From: JARYLZ01 sp964388275
GTDB taxonomy: Bacteria; Bacteroidota; Ignavibacteria; SZUA-365
NCBI GenBank assembly: GCA_964388275.1
Contig: CAYLZD010000019.1
Span: 11,315-75,314 of the forward strand
DNA: 64,000 nucleotides
Reading direction: 5' to 3'
The notes under the pieces were generated by a model. That model was not told the DNA's origin. It worked only from the letters and a program-made list of their open reading frames with translations, and ran no database searches. Positions 8,224-17,457 of the stretch are shown piece after piece. Position 1 is the first letter of the stretch. Every line of letters starts with the position of its first letter. The position numbers and the translations under genes were made by a program.

Positions 8224-8859
8224 TCAGGGGACGCTGTCGAAAAAATCCACCTCTCCGGTCTCCAGGGAATATTCGGCGCCGACAACGAGAAGTCCATCTT
8301 CCCTGATCAGCGACTCAAGCAAGGGCGAGCCGTTCCGCATGTTCCGCACGGACGCTCGCACGTTCGCTCTTACGGCGTTGCGGAGCAATGTTCCCGATCC
8401 GTCACGGCTGGAGGCCTCTTCGAGGTCCTTCACCGCGGGGATGATACGGCCTACTATGGACAGCAGGTTCGGAGAATGGTTCCCGGTCGGCGTTCTGAGT
8501 TCGTCCAGCGCGGCCTGCACTGCGCCGCATTGCGTATGGCCGACAATAACCACTAACCGTGAGCCGAAACGTTCGGCTGCAAATTCTACACTGCCCACCT
8601 GTGAAGGCGCCACGATATTGCCGGCCACTCGTATTACGAACAAGTCCCCCAGGTATTGATCGAAGATTATCTCCACCGGAACCCTCGAATCGGAACATCC
8701 AAGAATCACTGCAAAGGGAGACTGCCCTTCAATCAAGCCGCTCGCCCGGGTTCTGCTGTCGAAGGTATCCCGGTTGCGCTCGCCTCCGACATGGCGCCGG
8801 TTCCCTTCACGCAACAGTTGCAGCGCTTCCAGAGGCGGGATTCTCGGGAGACCGTTCAT
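8224..8859 (-). CDS. Beta-class carbonic anhydrase
   Basis: The 211-residue zinc enzyme interconverts CO2 and bicarbonate. Zinc ligands are visible as CSDSRV (Cys, and the Asp/Arg dyad) and HTQCGA (His, Cys), spaced as in beta carbonic anhydrases. Supporting sequence is FVIRVAGNIVAPSQVGSVEFA. The ATG at 8859 is preferred over an upstream TTG that would add 12 residues. It stands alone between the tRNA gene and a divergent TPR lipoprotein gene. It probably supplies bicarbonate for carboxylases, which is an inference. Confidence 0.93.
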   Translation of the reverse strand: MNGLPRIPPLEALQLLREGNRRHVGGERNRDTFDSRTRASGLIEGQSPFAVILGCSDSRVPVEIIFDQYLGDLFVIRVAGNIVAPSQVGSVEFAAERFGSRLVVIVGHTQCGAVQAALDELRTPTGNHSPNLLSIVGRIIPAVKDLEEASSRDGSGTLLRNAVRANVRASVRNMRNGSPLLESLIREDGLLVVGAEYSLETGEVDFFDSVP

Positions 8860-9035
8860 GAATCCAAAATACGCGAAGACAGGCGGGCTGAACAAGCCCG
8901 GGCGGCGCTGCGTGTCGTCCGAGGAAGCAGGTTCATGGGCATACGCTTGTGTATTTCATCGTCCTGCCGGAGTTCGTATTTTGACTTTTCATTTCAAGAC
9001 CGCGAAACAAAACGTAATCACACTACCGAAGAACA

Positions 9036-9554
9036 ATGAACGCCCGAATCGTAACCGTCGTCATCGCAGCAGCCCTGGCTTTCTCCTCTTGCGGAAAACC
9101 CAACGATACGGAATTGATGGAACAGGCCAAGTCCGCGTACGACGCGAAGAAGTTCGATGAGAGCGCGAGGCTGTACAGGCAGCTTCTTGCCGACTTCCCT
9201 GAAAGCGGGAACGGCGCCGAGGCGATGTTTCTGCTCGGATCCCTTTATCAGAACGAGGTGAAGGATCTGCCCGGCGCGGTCGAGCTGCTCTCCGGCATAC
9301 ATGAAAAATTTCCCGACAGCCCTTATGCTTCGCGCGGGCTGTTCGTGAGCGGCTTCCTGTGCGCCAATTCGCTGGGGGACCTCGAAAGAGCCCGAACTCT
9401 GTACGAGAAGTACCTCTCGCTGTATCCTGAAGCGGATGCAAGTATCGCCGCCTCGGTCCGCATGGAGCTGCGCACGCTCGGAATGTCGCCTGAACAAGCC
9501 CTGGAAGCCCTGCAAAAAGACACGGCCGTACCAGTCGCCGGAAGCGGAAAATAA
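9036..9554 (+). CDS. TPR-repeat lipoprotein (BamD/YbgF-like)
   Basis: This 172-residue protein has a lipoprotein signal with lipobox LAFSSC (Cys 19). It is followed by tetratricopeptide-like repeats, for example AKSAYDAKKFDESARLYRQL and a second unit around GDLERARTLYEKYLSLYP. Such proteins sit in the periplasm, anchored to a membrane, and serve as scaffolds, as BamD and YbgF do. It is shorter than BamD and has only two or three repeats, so I do not assign it to the BAM complex. It ends seven bases before the DUF58 gene, which suggests an operon with it. Confidence 0.85.
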   Translation: MNARIVTVVIAAALAFSSCGKPNDTELMEQAKSAYDAKKFDESARLYRQLLADFPESGNGAEAMFLLGSLYQNEVKDLPGAVELLSGIHEKFPDSPYASRGLFVSGFLCANSLGDLERARTLYEKYLSLYPEADASIAASVRMELRTLGMSPEQALEALQKDTAVPVAGSGK

Positions 9555-9561
9555 AAAGCCC

Positions 9562-10461
9562 ATGCGCGAACCGCAGAAATACCTGCGCCCGGACGTAGTC
9601 TCGCGTCTTTCCTCGATGGAGCTGCGGGCCCGTCTGGTAGTCGAAGGATTCATAACCGGGCTTCACAAGAGTCCGTATCACGGATTCAGCGTGGAATTCG
9701 CCGAACACCGCCAGTACATGCCTGGCGACGAAATCCGCAGAGTGGACTGGAAAGTCCTGGGCCGCACCGACCGCTATTACATCAAACAGTTCGAGGAAGA
9801 GACGAACCTCAAGGCGTATATACTCGTGGACACGAGCAGATCCATGACCTTTCGTTCGGAGGGGCCCGTTACGAAACTCGAATACGCCTCATACACGGCG
9901 GCGGCTCTCGCGTATCTTATGGTGCGTCAGCAGGATGCGGTGGGCCTCGTGACTTACGACGAGGAGATCCGTAAATATCTTCCTCCGCACGCAACGAAAG
10001 TGTACCTGCAGAGTATACTCGGCGAACTGCAGAACCTCGCTCCCGGAAGCAAGACGGGCACCGGACGAGCTCTCAATGCCGTCGCCGACCGCATCCGCCG
10101 ACGCGGTCTCGTGTTGCTGTTCAGCGATCTTTTCGACGACCCCGCTCAGGTGATGAGCGCGCTCAAGCATTTCAGGCATAATCAGCATGAAATCATAGTT
10201 TTTCATGTGCTCGATCCGCGCGAGCGGGATTTCGATTTCGGACGCGACGCCATTTTCAGGGACATGGAATCCGGCGACGAAATGATGACCCAGCCGTGGC
10301 AGATACAACGCGCTTACCGGGAGGCCATGGGCGATTTCATCTCCAATTACAAGAAGCAATGCCGAGAGCAGCGCATCGATTATGTGCTGCTCGACACCGC
10401 GACACCTTTCGACGCCGCTCTGTACGAATTCCTCAACAAGCGTCGGACTATCGGCGGCTGA
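9562..10461 (+). CDS. DUF58 / von Willebrand-like protein
   Basis: The 299-residue protein has the DUF58 signature HRQYMPGDEIRRVDWKVLGR at about residue 50, and a von Willebrand A-like MIDAS motif ILVDTSRSM near residue 96. No membrane segment is seen, which is normal for the shorter DUF58 proteins encoded next to MoxR ATPases and BatA. Its biochemical role is unsettled in general; it is often linked to stress tolerance or MoxR-assisted maturation. There is no MoxR gene beside it, and the BatA-type protein of this window lies 52 kb away at 61762-63900. The ATG at 9562 was chosen because upstream sequence overlaps the TPR gene. Confidence 0.9.
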   Translation: MREPQKYLRPDVVSRLSSMELRARLVVEGFITGLHKSPYHGFSVEFAEHRQYMPGDEIRRVDWKVLGRTDRYYIKQFEEETNLKAYILVDTSRSMTFRSEGPVTKLEYASYTAAALAYLMVRQQDAVGLVTYDEEIRKYLPPHATKVYLQSILGELQNLAPGSKTGTGRALNAVADRIRRRGLVLLFSDLFDDPAQVMSALKHFRHNQHEIIVFHVLDPRERDFDFGRDAIFRDMESGDEMMTQPWQIQRAYREAMGDFISNYKKQCREQRIDYVLLDTATPFDAALYEFLNKRRTIGG

Positions 10462-10510
10462 ACATGCCGAACAGAACTCTCCGTATCTTCCCAACCCGTT
10501 CCGGTGAAAT

Positions 10511-11581
10511 ATGAAACGTCAGTCCATTTTTCCTTACCCCGTCGCCGCGCTGCTCGTCCTGCTTGCCGCGGGCTGCGCTTCGCGCGACGACTCCATAGCG
10601 CCCGACCTCGAATCCCCGGTCCTGACCGTGTATTCGCCCGCTCCTGGGGATACTGTCGGAATCGATTCGCTTTCCGTCATCTTCCAAGCGGTGGACGATA
10701 TCGGCATCACGAAAGTCGATATCTCGTTAAACGACGGCCCGATCCTGGTCACAATCACATCCGCGCCCTGGAAGGCCTCCATACCCATCGCATCACACCC
10801 GAACGGCGGCCACACCGTGAAATTCTCGGCTTACGACGCGGCCGGCAACATCACGAACGCCTCCGTGCCTTTCATCAAGGGTTTGAAGAGCCAGGAACAG
10901 GTTCTGCGCATGGTATTGGTGGAGCTCGTCACCAGCGCGAACTGCATTCCCTGCGCGCCGGCCAACGAGACCTATCATCAGGCCACCGACAACGATTTCT
11001 ACCGCGCCAGATTGGCCACGATCAAATATCACGCTTGGTTCCCCCGCTCCTCCGACAGCTTGTGGCGTCAGTCACAGGCCTGGGCGCGGCCCCGAATCGA
11101 ATACCTGTTCCTCCCGATTCCGATCGCCAACGCCAGCGCGCCGAACGGGTGGGTGGACGGCGTCGCGGCGGGAAGCAGCGCGCAGAACTGGATCAACGCG
11201 CTCAACGCCGACATGGCCTCCCCCGCGGATGCCCGCATCGACCTGGCCGTGCAGGACAGCGGCGGCGGGGTCCGCCTCTCCATCTCCTGCAAACCGCTCA
11301 CCCAGTACACCGGTTCCGACATCCGCCTGCATGCCGTCATAACGGAAAACAACATAGAATACAACGACGGGAATGCCGAACACATTCACTTTGATGTGAT
11401 GCGACAAATGCTGCCCGACGCGGGGGGCGAGCGTCTGACGCTGATACCCGGACAGACCGTCGAAAAATCGCATTACATCGGGATTGCCCCGAACTGGGTC
11501 CGGACAAATCTCAACGCAGTCGTCTTCCTGCAGGACAACGACACGAAGAAGATTCTGCAGGCGGCTAAGATCGGTCTTTGA
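10511..11581 (+). CDS. Omp28-like lipoprotein with Ig-like domain and CxxC motif
   Basis: The 356-residue lipoprotein has lipobox LLAAGC (Cys 22). Residues about 37-120 look like a bacterial Ig-like domain (PAPGDTVGIDSLSVIF, then GHTVKFSAYDAAGN). From about 130 there is a thioredoxin-like Omp28 region beginning VLVELVTSANCIPCAPANE, where CIPC takes the place of a thioredoxin CxxC. A beta-rich C-terminal half follows. Omp28-related proteins are typical of Bacteroidota and relatives. It may be an envelope adhesin or a disulfide-active protein; sequence alone does not decide. Its 3' end overlaps the convergent TrmH-like gene by 17 bases. Confidence 0.82.
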   Translation: MKRQSIFPYPVAALLVLLAAGCASRDDSIAPDLESPVLTVYSPAPGDTVGIDSLSVIFQAVDDIGITKVDISLNDGPILVTITSAPWKASIPIASHPNGGHTVKFSAYDAAGNITNASVPFIKGLKSQEQVLRMVLVELVTSANCIPCAPANETYHQATDNDFYRARLATIKYHAWFPRSSDSLWRQSQAWARPRIEYLFLPIPIANASAPNGWVDGVAAGSSAQNWINALNADMASPADARIDLAVQDSGGGVRLSISCKPLTQYTGSDIRLHAVITENNIEYNDGNAEHIHFDVMRQMLPDAGGERLTLIPGQTVEKSHYIGIAPNWVRTNLNAVVFLQDNDTKKILQAAKIGL

Positions 11582-12413
11582 CGGCCTGCGTGTCCTGAAG
11601 GCATCGCAGGAATGCGTACATGGTTACGGCGAGGGCGTTTGCCACATTCAGCGAATCCACCGCGCCGCTCATAGGTATCGAAAACAGCGCGTCACAACCG
11701 GACAGCGCCTGATCGCTCAAACCGCGGCCTTCGCTACCGAAAAGGAGGCAAAGCGGCGGTGGGTCTCCCGTCCCGAGCAGAGATTCGGGCGACTGTACTC
11801 CGCCTCTCGGGGTGGCGCCGATTATTCTCCAGCCGCATGACGTCCTGAGTTCTGCGAGGGCCTCGGGCAGATCGGGGACTCGGCGCGTACGAAGGCTGAA
11901 TACCGCGCCCATGGAGACGCGCACGCTCCGGCGCATGTAAGGACTGGTAGAATCGGGGCCTGAAATCAGGCTTTCAGCCCCGAATGCCGCGCAATTTCGC
12001 ACTATCATCCCCATGTTCTCGGCGTCGGCTATGCCTTCCACGGCCACATGAATGCCACCGCCCGTCGCACTCCCTTTTATCATTTCGAGAGGCGGATCCT
12101 CCGGAATGCGTCCGAGAGCCATAATACGCTGGTGCAAGGCGAACCCCGTTATGGTGTCCAACACCCGCTCCGGAGCGACAAATACATCGACATCCGCGAA
12201 GCGCTCTCCTGCCATTCCGGGGGACAGGCGCTTGTACCAATCCGGTGACAGCAGGAAAGACACGATTTGATAATCGCTCTGCAGCAGACGCAGAACGACC
12301 TTGTCCCCCTCGGCGACGAAAAATCCTTCGCGCCAGTGGGGGGTTTTTCCTTTCAGGGTGCGGTACGGCTCGAGTCCCGGTATGTCGAGCGAGTCGACGG
12401 TCGTCACACGCAT
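11565..12413 (-). CDS. SpoU/TrmH-family RNA 2'-O-methyltransferase
   Basis: The 282-residue protein has an N-terminal substrate-binding region and a C-terminal SPOUT fold. The three SpoU motifs are visible: ADAENMGMIVRNCAAFGAES (motif 1), LLFGSEGRGLS (motif 2) and IPMSGAVDSLNVANALAV (motif 3). These form the trefoil knot that binds S-adenosylmethionine. The family methylates ribose 2'-OH in rRNA or tRNA; the target here cannot be told. The ATG at 12413 directly follows the TAG stop of the DUF445 gene, so the two are likely one transcript. Confidence 0.93.
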   Translation of the reverse strand: MRVTTVDSLDIPGLEPYRTLKGKTPHWREGFFVAEGDKVVLRLLQSDYQIVSFLLSPDWYKRLSPGMAGERFADVDVFVAPERVLDTITGFALHQRIMALGRIPEDPPLEMIKGSATGGGIHVAVEGIADAENMGMIVRNCAAFGAESLISGPDSTSPYMRRSVRVSMGAVFSLRTRRVPDLPEALAELRTSCGWRIIGATPRGGVQSPESLLGTGDPPPLCLLFGSEGRGLSDQALSGCDALFSIPMSGAVDSLNVANALAVTMYAFLRCLQDTQAVKDRS

Positions 12414-13664
12414 CTACAACATCCCCTTCACGAGGTGTATGGCCATGCCGACGAAACCGCCCACGAGCGCGCCGTTGACCCGTATGTACTGAAGATCCGA
12501 TCCCACGCGCGATTCTATCTGTTCCACCAGCTGCGCATCATCGAGCCGGTTCAGATTGTGGCGCACGATCTCGCCGATTTCTCCATGCATGTTTTCCACA
12601 GCTCGCGCTATCCTCTCAATTATCCAGGCATCCATGGCGTCGAGCGCTCTCTCATCCCCGGACAGGCGCTCGAGGCCGGCGTCAAGCATGTCGGCAGCAT
12701 GCCTCATCAGCCAGGATGCTTCCCGATCGAGATCCTCCTTCAACCGGGACAATATCCCGCCGATTATCACATTAATTGTGTCCTTTGTGGACTCGGACGA
12801 GAAGAACTCCTGCTGCGCATTCTCCAGAAAACCGATGACGGCTTCATTCCGCGGCAGGCCTTCGATGATGTCGCGTACCCATCTCTCGAAGTCCTGTCGC
12901 AGCGGATGGGCGTCATCTCCGGCAAAATCCCGCAAGTCTTCGCGTATGGCAATCAGTATCGATGCCGCGAGATCCTCGTAATTAAGCACGTTCAATGCTT
13001 CTGCAATCCGCCTTCCGACACGGCGCAAGCCGGATTCGGCATATTCCTCCATCGCTTTTCGAAGATTCTCAGCCAACAGCTCGTGAGTTCGCTGTTCCGA
13101 GAGACGATCCGCTACGTAGGAGAGAAGCGGCGTCAGGGCTTTCCGATGCCATCCCATCGCGGTAATGCGCTCACCGGCCGAGCGAACGGCCCGGAGTAGC
13201 GAGTCGGCGTTCAGGCGGTCCTGCAGGACCGGCAGAAGCACGGCGGCCGTCCGGCTCGGATCAGCGGTCTTGACGACCTCCAGGAAAAGCGCGCGCAGGG
13301 CCGACAGCAATGCGTTTTTGTTCACTTGATCGTCGAGAGAGGCCAGCAGCGCGCGTCCCGGTTTCCAAAGCTTGAGCCGTTCGAGAATGGTTTCCTTCTT
13401 CAGCCAGGAATTCTGCACCGCATCGCCGATGCCAGCCGTCAGCTTGCGCCGGTATTTTAGAATGATGGCGGTATGCGGAATCGGTATGCCGAACGGATGC
13501 CTGAACAAGGCCACAACCGCAAACCAGTCGGCCAAACCTCCAATCATCGCCGCTTCAGCGAATGCATGCAGTAGACCGCCAGCGAAAGTCGCCTCGAAAG
13601 GCCAGGTGATGAAAAACAGCGCTGCCGCCGCCGCCAAGGATGCTGGTGCCAGTATGCGAGCCAT
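12414..13664 (-). CDS. DUF445 family membrane protein
   Basis: The 416-residue protein starts with a hydrophobic segment and the family signature FAEAAMIGGLADWFAVVALF, then HPFGIPIPHTAIIL. A long helical region follows, and a second membrane segment closes the C-terminus (NGALVGGFVGMAIHLVKGML). DUF445 proteins are inner-membrane proteins of unknown role. ATG 13664 was chosen because upstream sequence overlaps the divergent DUF255 gene region and shows no domain. It lies immediately upstream of the TrmH-like gene. Confidence 0.9.
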   Translation of the reverse strand: MARILAPASLAAAAALFFITWPFEATFAGGLLHAFAEAAMIGGLADWFAVVALFRHPFGIPIPHTAIILKYRRKLTAGIGDAVQNSWLKKETILERLKLWKPGRALLASLDDQVNKNALLSALRALFLEVVKTADPSRTAAVLLPVLQDRLNADSLLRAVRSAGERITAMGWHRKALTPLLSYVADRLSEQRTHELLAENLRKAMEEYAESGLRRVGRRIAEALNVLNYEDLAASILIAIREDLRDFAGDDAHPLRQDFERWVRDIIEGLPRNEAVIGFLENAQQEFFSSESTKDTINVIIGGILSRLKEDLDREASWLMRHAADMLDAGLERLSGDERALDAMDAWIIERIARAVENMHGEIGEIVRHNLNRLDDAQLVEQIESRVGSDLQYIRVNGALVGGFVGMAIHLVKGML

Positions 13665-13788
13665 AACAACGCAAGAATACGGAATTAGCGATACACCAGG
13701 AATCTCTTCGTGTGGAATTTGGTTAATCAAAGACACGGGTGGACGAAATCCGACCACCGCGACCAAACGACGACACTCCGGCGCCCCG

Positions 13789-15891
13789 ATGAAAAGAGAA
13801 ACGATACCAGACATACCCGACACCTCCGCTCTTCCACCGGACGGGGGTCCTGACTTCAACCGGCTCGTGTTCTCCTCCAGTCCATATCTTCTTCAGCATG
13901 CTCGAAACCCGGTTGACTGGCATCCCTGGTCCGAGGACGCCTTCATGAAAGCGCAAAATGAGGACAAACCCGTCTTTCTTTCCATAGGTTATTCCACCTG
14001 CCACTGGTGTCATGTTATGGAGAGAGAGTCGTTCGAAGATCCCGGGATCGCTTCATTCCTGAACGAACACTTCATCTCTATCAAGGTGGATCGCGAGGAG
14101 AGGCCCGATGTGGACCACGTTTACATGGAGGTCTGCCGGGCGATGACGGGCGGCGGCGGCTGGCCGCTTTCCATTTTCATGACGCCGCAAAAAGTCCCCT
14201 TCTATTCGGGAACATATTTCCCCGAAAACGACCGCTTCGGGAAACCCGGATTCGGCCGGGTGCTCGCGGCTCTCAGCGACGCCTGGAAGAACTCGAGAGA
14301 AAAAATCGCCGCGGTCGGGGACGAGATTCTCGCCGGATTGAACACGCCGGCGGATAACGAAGGCGTTGTATCGGCGGAGACGCTCGGCGAGGCGGAACGG
14401 CAATTTTCGCGGGGCTGGGATGCCGCGCACGGAGGTTTCGGCCATGCGCCAAAATTCCCGATGCCTCACGTCCTTTCATTTCTCCTCACGCGCGCCGCCC
14501 GCAAGAACGACGCCGACCTGCTACGAATCGTCGAAAGCACTTTGACGTCCATCTACAGAGGCGGCATACACGACCATGTCGGATTCGGTTTCTGCCGCTA
14601 CTCGACCGACGAGCGATGGCTGATTCCACATTTCGAAAAAATGCTTTACGATAACGCGCTGCTGCTCACGGCATATTCCGACGCATACCGGCATACGCGC
14701 AACGAGCTGTACGCGAGGGCGGTCCGACGGACGGCAGAGTATGTTCATGCAAACCTGACAAGTCCCGAGGGCGCATTTTACTCCGCGGAGAACGCCGACA
14801 GCGAAGGTGAAGAAGGCCGGTTCTATGTTTTTACGAAGCAGGAATTCTCGCGGATCCTCGGCCCGGACGCCGGCTTGGCGGCCGAGTATTTCGGCGTGAC
14901 GCGCGAAGGCAATTTCGAACACGGTAAAAACGTTCTGCACTGCGCGGTCGAGATATCCGACTGGACCACAGGAAACGGATTAAGCCAAGGCGCCGGATCC
15001 GGCATGATCGAAGCGGCGCGCAAGAAGCTGTTCGATGCCAGGTCGAAACGGATACACCCGTCCCTTGACGACAAGGTGCTGGCATCCTGGAACGGCTTGA
15101 TGATAGCCGCGCTAGCGCGCGCTTCGCAGGCCCTCGGCGACGCGTCCTATGCGGCGCGGGCAAACACCGCCGCCGACTTTGTGCTCGAGCACATGCGAGC
15201 GCCGGACGGAGGGCTTCTGAGGCGCTGGCGCAACGGCGAAGCGGGGATAGCCGGCTTCCTCGAGGACTACGCCTTCATGATATGGGGACTTGTGGACCTG
15301 TATGAGACATCGTTCGATCCGTCGCGCCTCGAGCAAGCGCTTTATCTGGCGGAGCGGATGCTGGAAGATTTCTCGGATGACGACGGCGGACTCTTTTTCA
15401 CGGCCCGGAATTCGGAACATCTTATCGCAAGAACAAAGGACTGCTACGACGGCGCGATGCCCTCCGGCAATTCCGCCGCCGCGTGGGTGTTGGCGCGACT
15501 CGCAAAGCTGACTGGAAACACACGACTCGAGGACCGAGCGCATGCGATAATCCGCGCTTTCGGAAAGCAGCTTTCAGCGCATCCAACCGAACACGCGCTC
15601 CTGCTCTCCGCGCTGGATTTTCTTGCCGAACCCTCGCGTGAAATCATAATCGCCGCGCCGAAATTCGACGACGCCGAACCGATGCTCGCGCTCCTTCGTT
15701 CCCGCCTGCTGCCCGGAACCGTTCTGCTCGTTTCGGAAACCGGATCCCGCGGCGAAGCCCTCCAGGCGCTCGCGCCATATACAGCCGGCAAAAGACCGAT
15801 CAAGGACTCGGCGACCTCGTACGTATGCAGGGACTTCGCCTGCCTGACTCCGGCCGCCTCCGTTATGGATCTCGAGGATTTATTGGATTGA
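13789..15891 (+). CDS. DUF255 thioredoxin-domain protein (YyaL/SPATA20 family)
   Basis: The 700-residue protein has an N-terminal thioredoxin-like DUF255 domain (residues about 20-180; NRLVFSSSPYLLQHARNPVD, with the active-site-like STCHWCHVMERESF). It is followed by an (alpha/alpha)6-barrel similar to N-acylglucosamine 2-epimerase (HDHVGFGFCRYSTDERWLIP, HFEKMLYDNALLL). The family is widespread, including human SPATA20, but its reaction is not established. The start at 13789 gives MKRETIPDIPDTSALPPDG, which places the domain at its normal distance. It is divergent from the DUF445 gene. Confidence 0.92.
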   Translation: MKRETIPDIPDTSALPPDGGPDFNRLVFSSSPYLLQHARNPVDWHPWSEDAFMKAQNEDKPVFLSIGYSTCHWCHVMERESFEDPGIASFLNEHFISIKVDREERPDVDHVYMEVCRAMTGGGGWPLSIFMTPQKVPFYSGTYFPENDRFGKPGFGRVLAALSDAWKNSREKIAAVGDEILAGLNTPADNEGVVSAETLGEAERQFSRGWDAAHGGFGHAPKFPMPHVLSFLLTRAARKNDADLLRIVESTLTSIYRGGIHDHVGFGFCRYSTDERWLIPHFEKMLYDNALLLTAYSDAYRHTRNELYARAVRRTAEYVHANLTSPEGAFYSAENADSEGEEGRFYVFTKQEFSRILGPDAGLAAEYFGVTREGNFEHGKNVLHCAVEISDWTTGNGLSQGAGSGMIEAARKKLFDARSKRIHPSLDDKVLASWNGLMIAALARASQALGDASYAARANTAADFVLEHMRAPDGGLLRRWRNGEAGIAGFLEDYAFMIWGLVDLYETSFDPSRLEQALYLAERMLEDFSDDDGGLFFTARNSEHLIARTKDCYDGAMPSGNSAAAWVLARLAKLTGNTRLEDRAHAIIRAFGKQLSAHPTEHALLLSALDFLAEPSREIIIAAPKFDDAEPMLALLRSRLLPGTVLLVSETGSRGEALQALAPYTAGKRPIKDSATSYVCRDFACLTPAASVMDLEDLLD

Positions 15892-15990
15892 ACGACGCGC
15901 CCGCGTCACTGCCCGGATCTCCGGCTGCCGTCAACTTCCGCGTCCTCTCGAAGCAGGCGCACAACGGATCGGCATCGCCCTGAGCAGGAA

Positions 15991-16464
15991 TCACATTATT
16001 TTTTTCACTTTGGCTTCGAAGGCACTTTCGGACATATATCCGACATGCGTGTCGACAATATTGCCCTTCCGGTCGATGAAGAATGTGGTCGGAATGGAAC
16101 GGATATCTCCGAAAGTTCGGGCTACGGCGCCGTTATCCAGCACGACCGGATAAGAGATCTTGTACTTTTCGGCGAACGGACGTACCACGCTCCAGCCCTT
16201 CTCATCGAGAGATATTCCGACTATTTCGAGCCCCTTCTTGCGGTGTTTCTCATAGACATTCAGGAAACCGGGGATTTCGGCTTTGCAGGGGCCGCACCAG
16301 GTTGCCCAGAAATTCACCACAACGGCTTTGCCTTTCAGCTTGGCGAGTTCCACTTTCTTGCCGCCGGCCGTTGCCAGTTCAAAATTCGGCGCTTTGCGCA
16401 ATTCCGAGGCGTAAACGAGGGAGGCGGCTATGAGCAGTGTGGCGAGTGAATAAGCGTATTTCAT
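15991..16464 (-). CDS. TlpA-like periplasmic thioredoxin
   Basis: The 157-residue protein has a signal peptide (MKYAYSLATLLIAASLVYAS) and a TlpA/ResA-type thioredoxin fold with active site NFWATWCGPCK. The cis-proline motif is SIPTTFFIDRKG. Such proteins reduce periplasmic disulfides, often during cytochrome c maturation or in redox repair. ATG 16464 is preceded by AAAGGA at good spacing, whereas an upstream extension has no signal-peptide logic. It lies downstream of the SIMPL gene on the same strand, with 108 bases between them. Confidence 0.92.
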   Translation of the reverse strand: MKYAYSLATLLIAASLVYASELRKAPNFELATAGGKKVELAKLKGKAVVVNFWATWCGPCKAEIPGFLNVYEKHRKKGLEIVGISLDEKGWSVVRPFAEKYKISYPVVLDNGAVARTFGDIRSIPTTFFIDRKGNIVDTHVGYMSESAFEAKVKKIM

Positions 16465-16572
16465 GTTTGATCCTTTCTCGATGGAAAACATATGATGCAT
16501 CAACCCGGAGAAGGATTCCGACGACGGCTTGTTACCGAACGGGGCGGCGGCCTGCCCGGCCCGCATGCGGCG

Positions 16573-17298
16573 TCAACGTATCTGGAAGGACGCGTTGACG
16601 ACTGCCGTTATTTCTTTTTCGATGGATGTGACGTCGTTCATTCCGTAGTCGGAGATCTGCGTCGAATTCTTCGGAGTGATCTGAAGCACGCCCATGCGGG
16701 CGGTACGCATCGGACCCAGATCGCTGCCGGTGGACGCGGCGATGCGGGCGGCGCGCACCATGGCGTCTTTCGCCGCCTCCGCTTGTATCTGAACCTTCAA
16801 ATTGGCCAGCTTCGTGTAGTAAAACTCGGGCGCCTCGATAGTGAAGAACACCCCTCTCTCGATGACGGAAGAGATGTCGAGGGCAACCGCCCTGATCTTC
16901 TTCACATCCTTCGATTGAATCTCCATCCGCTGGCTGTACACGTAACCCTTGATGCCTGTCTGCCTTCCGTCGTTATCGTAAAAGTATACAGGGAAGTTGT
17001 TGACGGTGTACCATTGAACCATGTCCTCTGTGAAACCCTGTGAAGCCAGGTACTCCAGGAGAATCGGCTTCTGTGTTTTCAGGGCCTGGAATGCCGCCTG
17101 GGCCGTTGTCGCCTCTATCGAAATCGAACCTCTCAAAATGCCCAGGTCGCTGACGATCTCCTTCTTGGCCGAACCCGTCACGGTTATGGTCTGGTCGGCG
17201 CTGCGGGCGTCCTTCCACACCCAGCTGAATATCACGACGGACAGTATGAGTCCGAGTGCCAGGATGCCTGAAGGTATTAGGAAATTATTGTCGCGCAT
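16573..17298 (-). CDS. SIMPL (DUF541) domain protein
   Basis: The 241-residue protein has one N-terminal membrane anchor (residues about 8-28) and a SIMPL domain that starts ITVTGSAKKEIVSDLG and ends EKEITAVVNASFQI. This domain forms oligomeric periplasmic assemblies in several bacteria. The function is not established here. It starts at ATG 17298, and the 159 bases to the divergent meaB gene should hold promoters for both. Confidence 0.9.
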   Translation of the reverse strand: MRDNNFLIPSGILALGLILSVVIFSWVWKDARSADQTITVTGSAKKEIVSDLGILRGSISIEATTAQAAFQALKTQKPILLEYLASQGFTEDMVQWYTVNNFPVYFYDNDGRQTGIKGYVYSQRMEIQSKDVKKIRAVALDISSVIERGVFFTIEAPEFYYTKLANLKVQIQAEAAKDAMVRAARIAASTGSDLGPMRTARMGVLQITPKNSTQISDYGMNDVTSIEKEITAVVNASFQIR

Positions 17299-17457
17299 GA
17301 GTTGTCCAGCTCCATGTTAATACAGAACGGTTTAAAATTAAGGCCTAATAATTTCAGCAGCAATGCATTCCTGGCGGGATGGAATTCGGCGGGAAATTTT
17401 GATTTCCATTCGCGGATTTTTCAGATTGCATGCGGCATGAAGAAGAGAGACGGCGAT

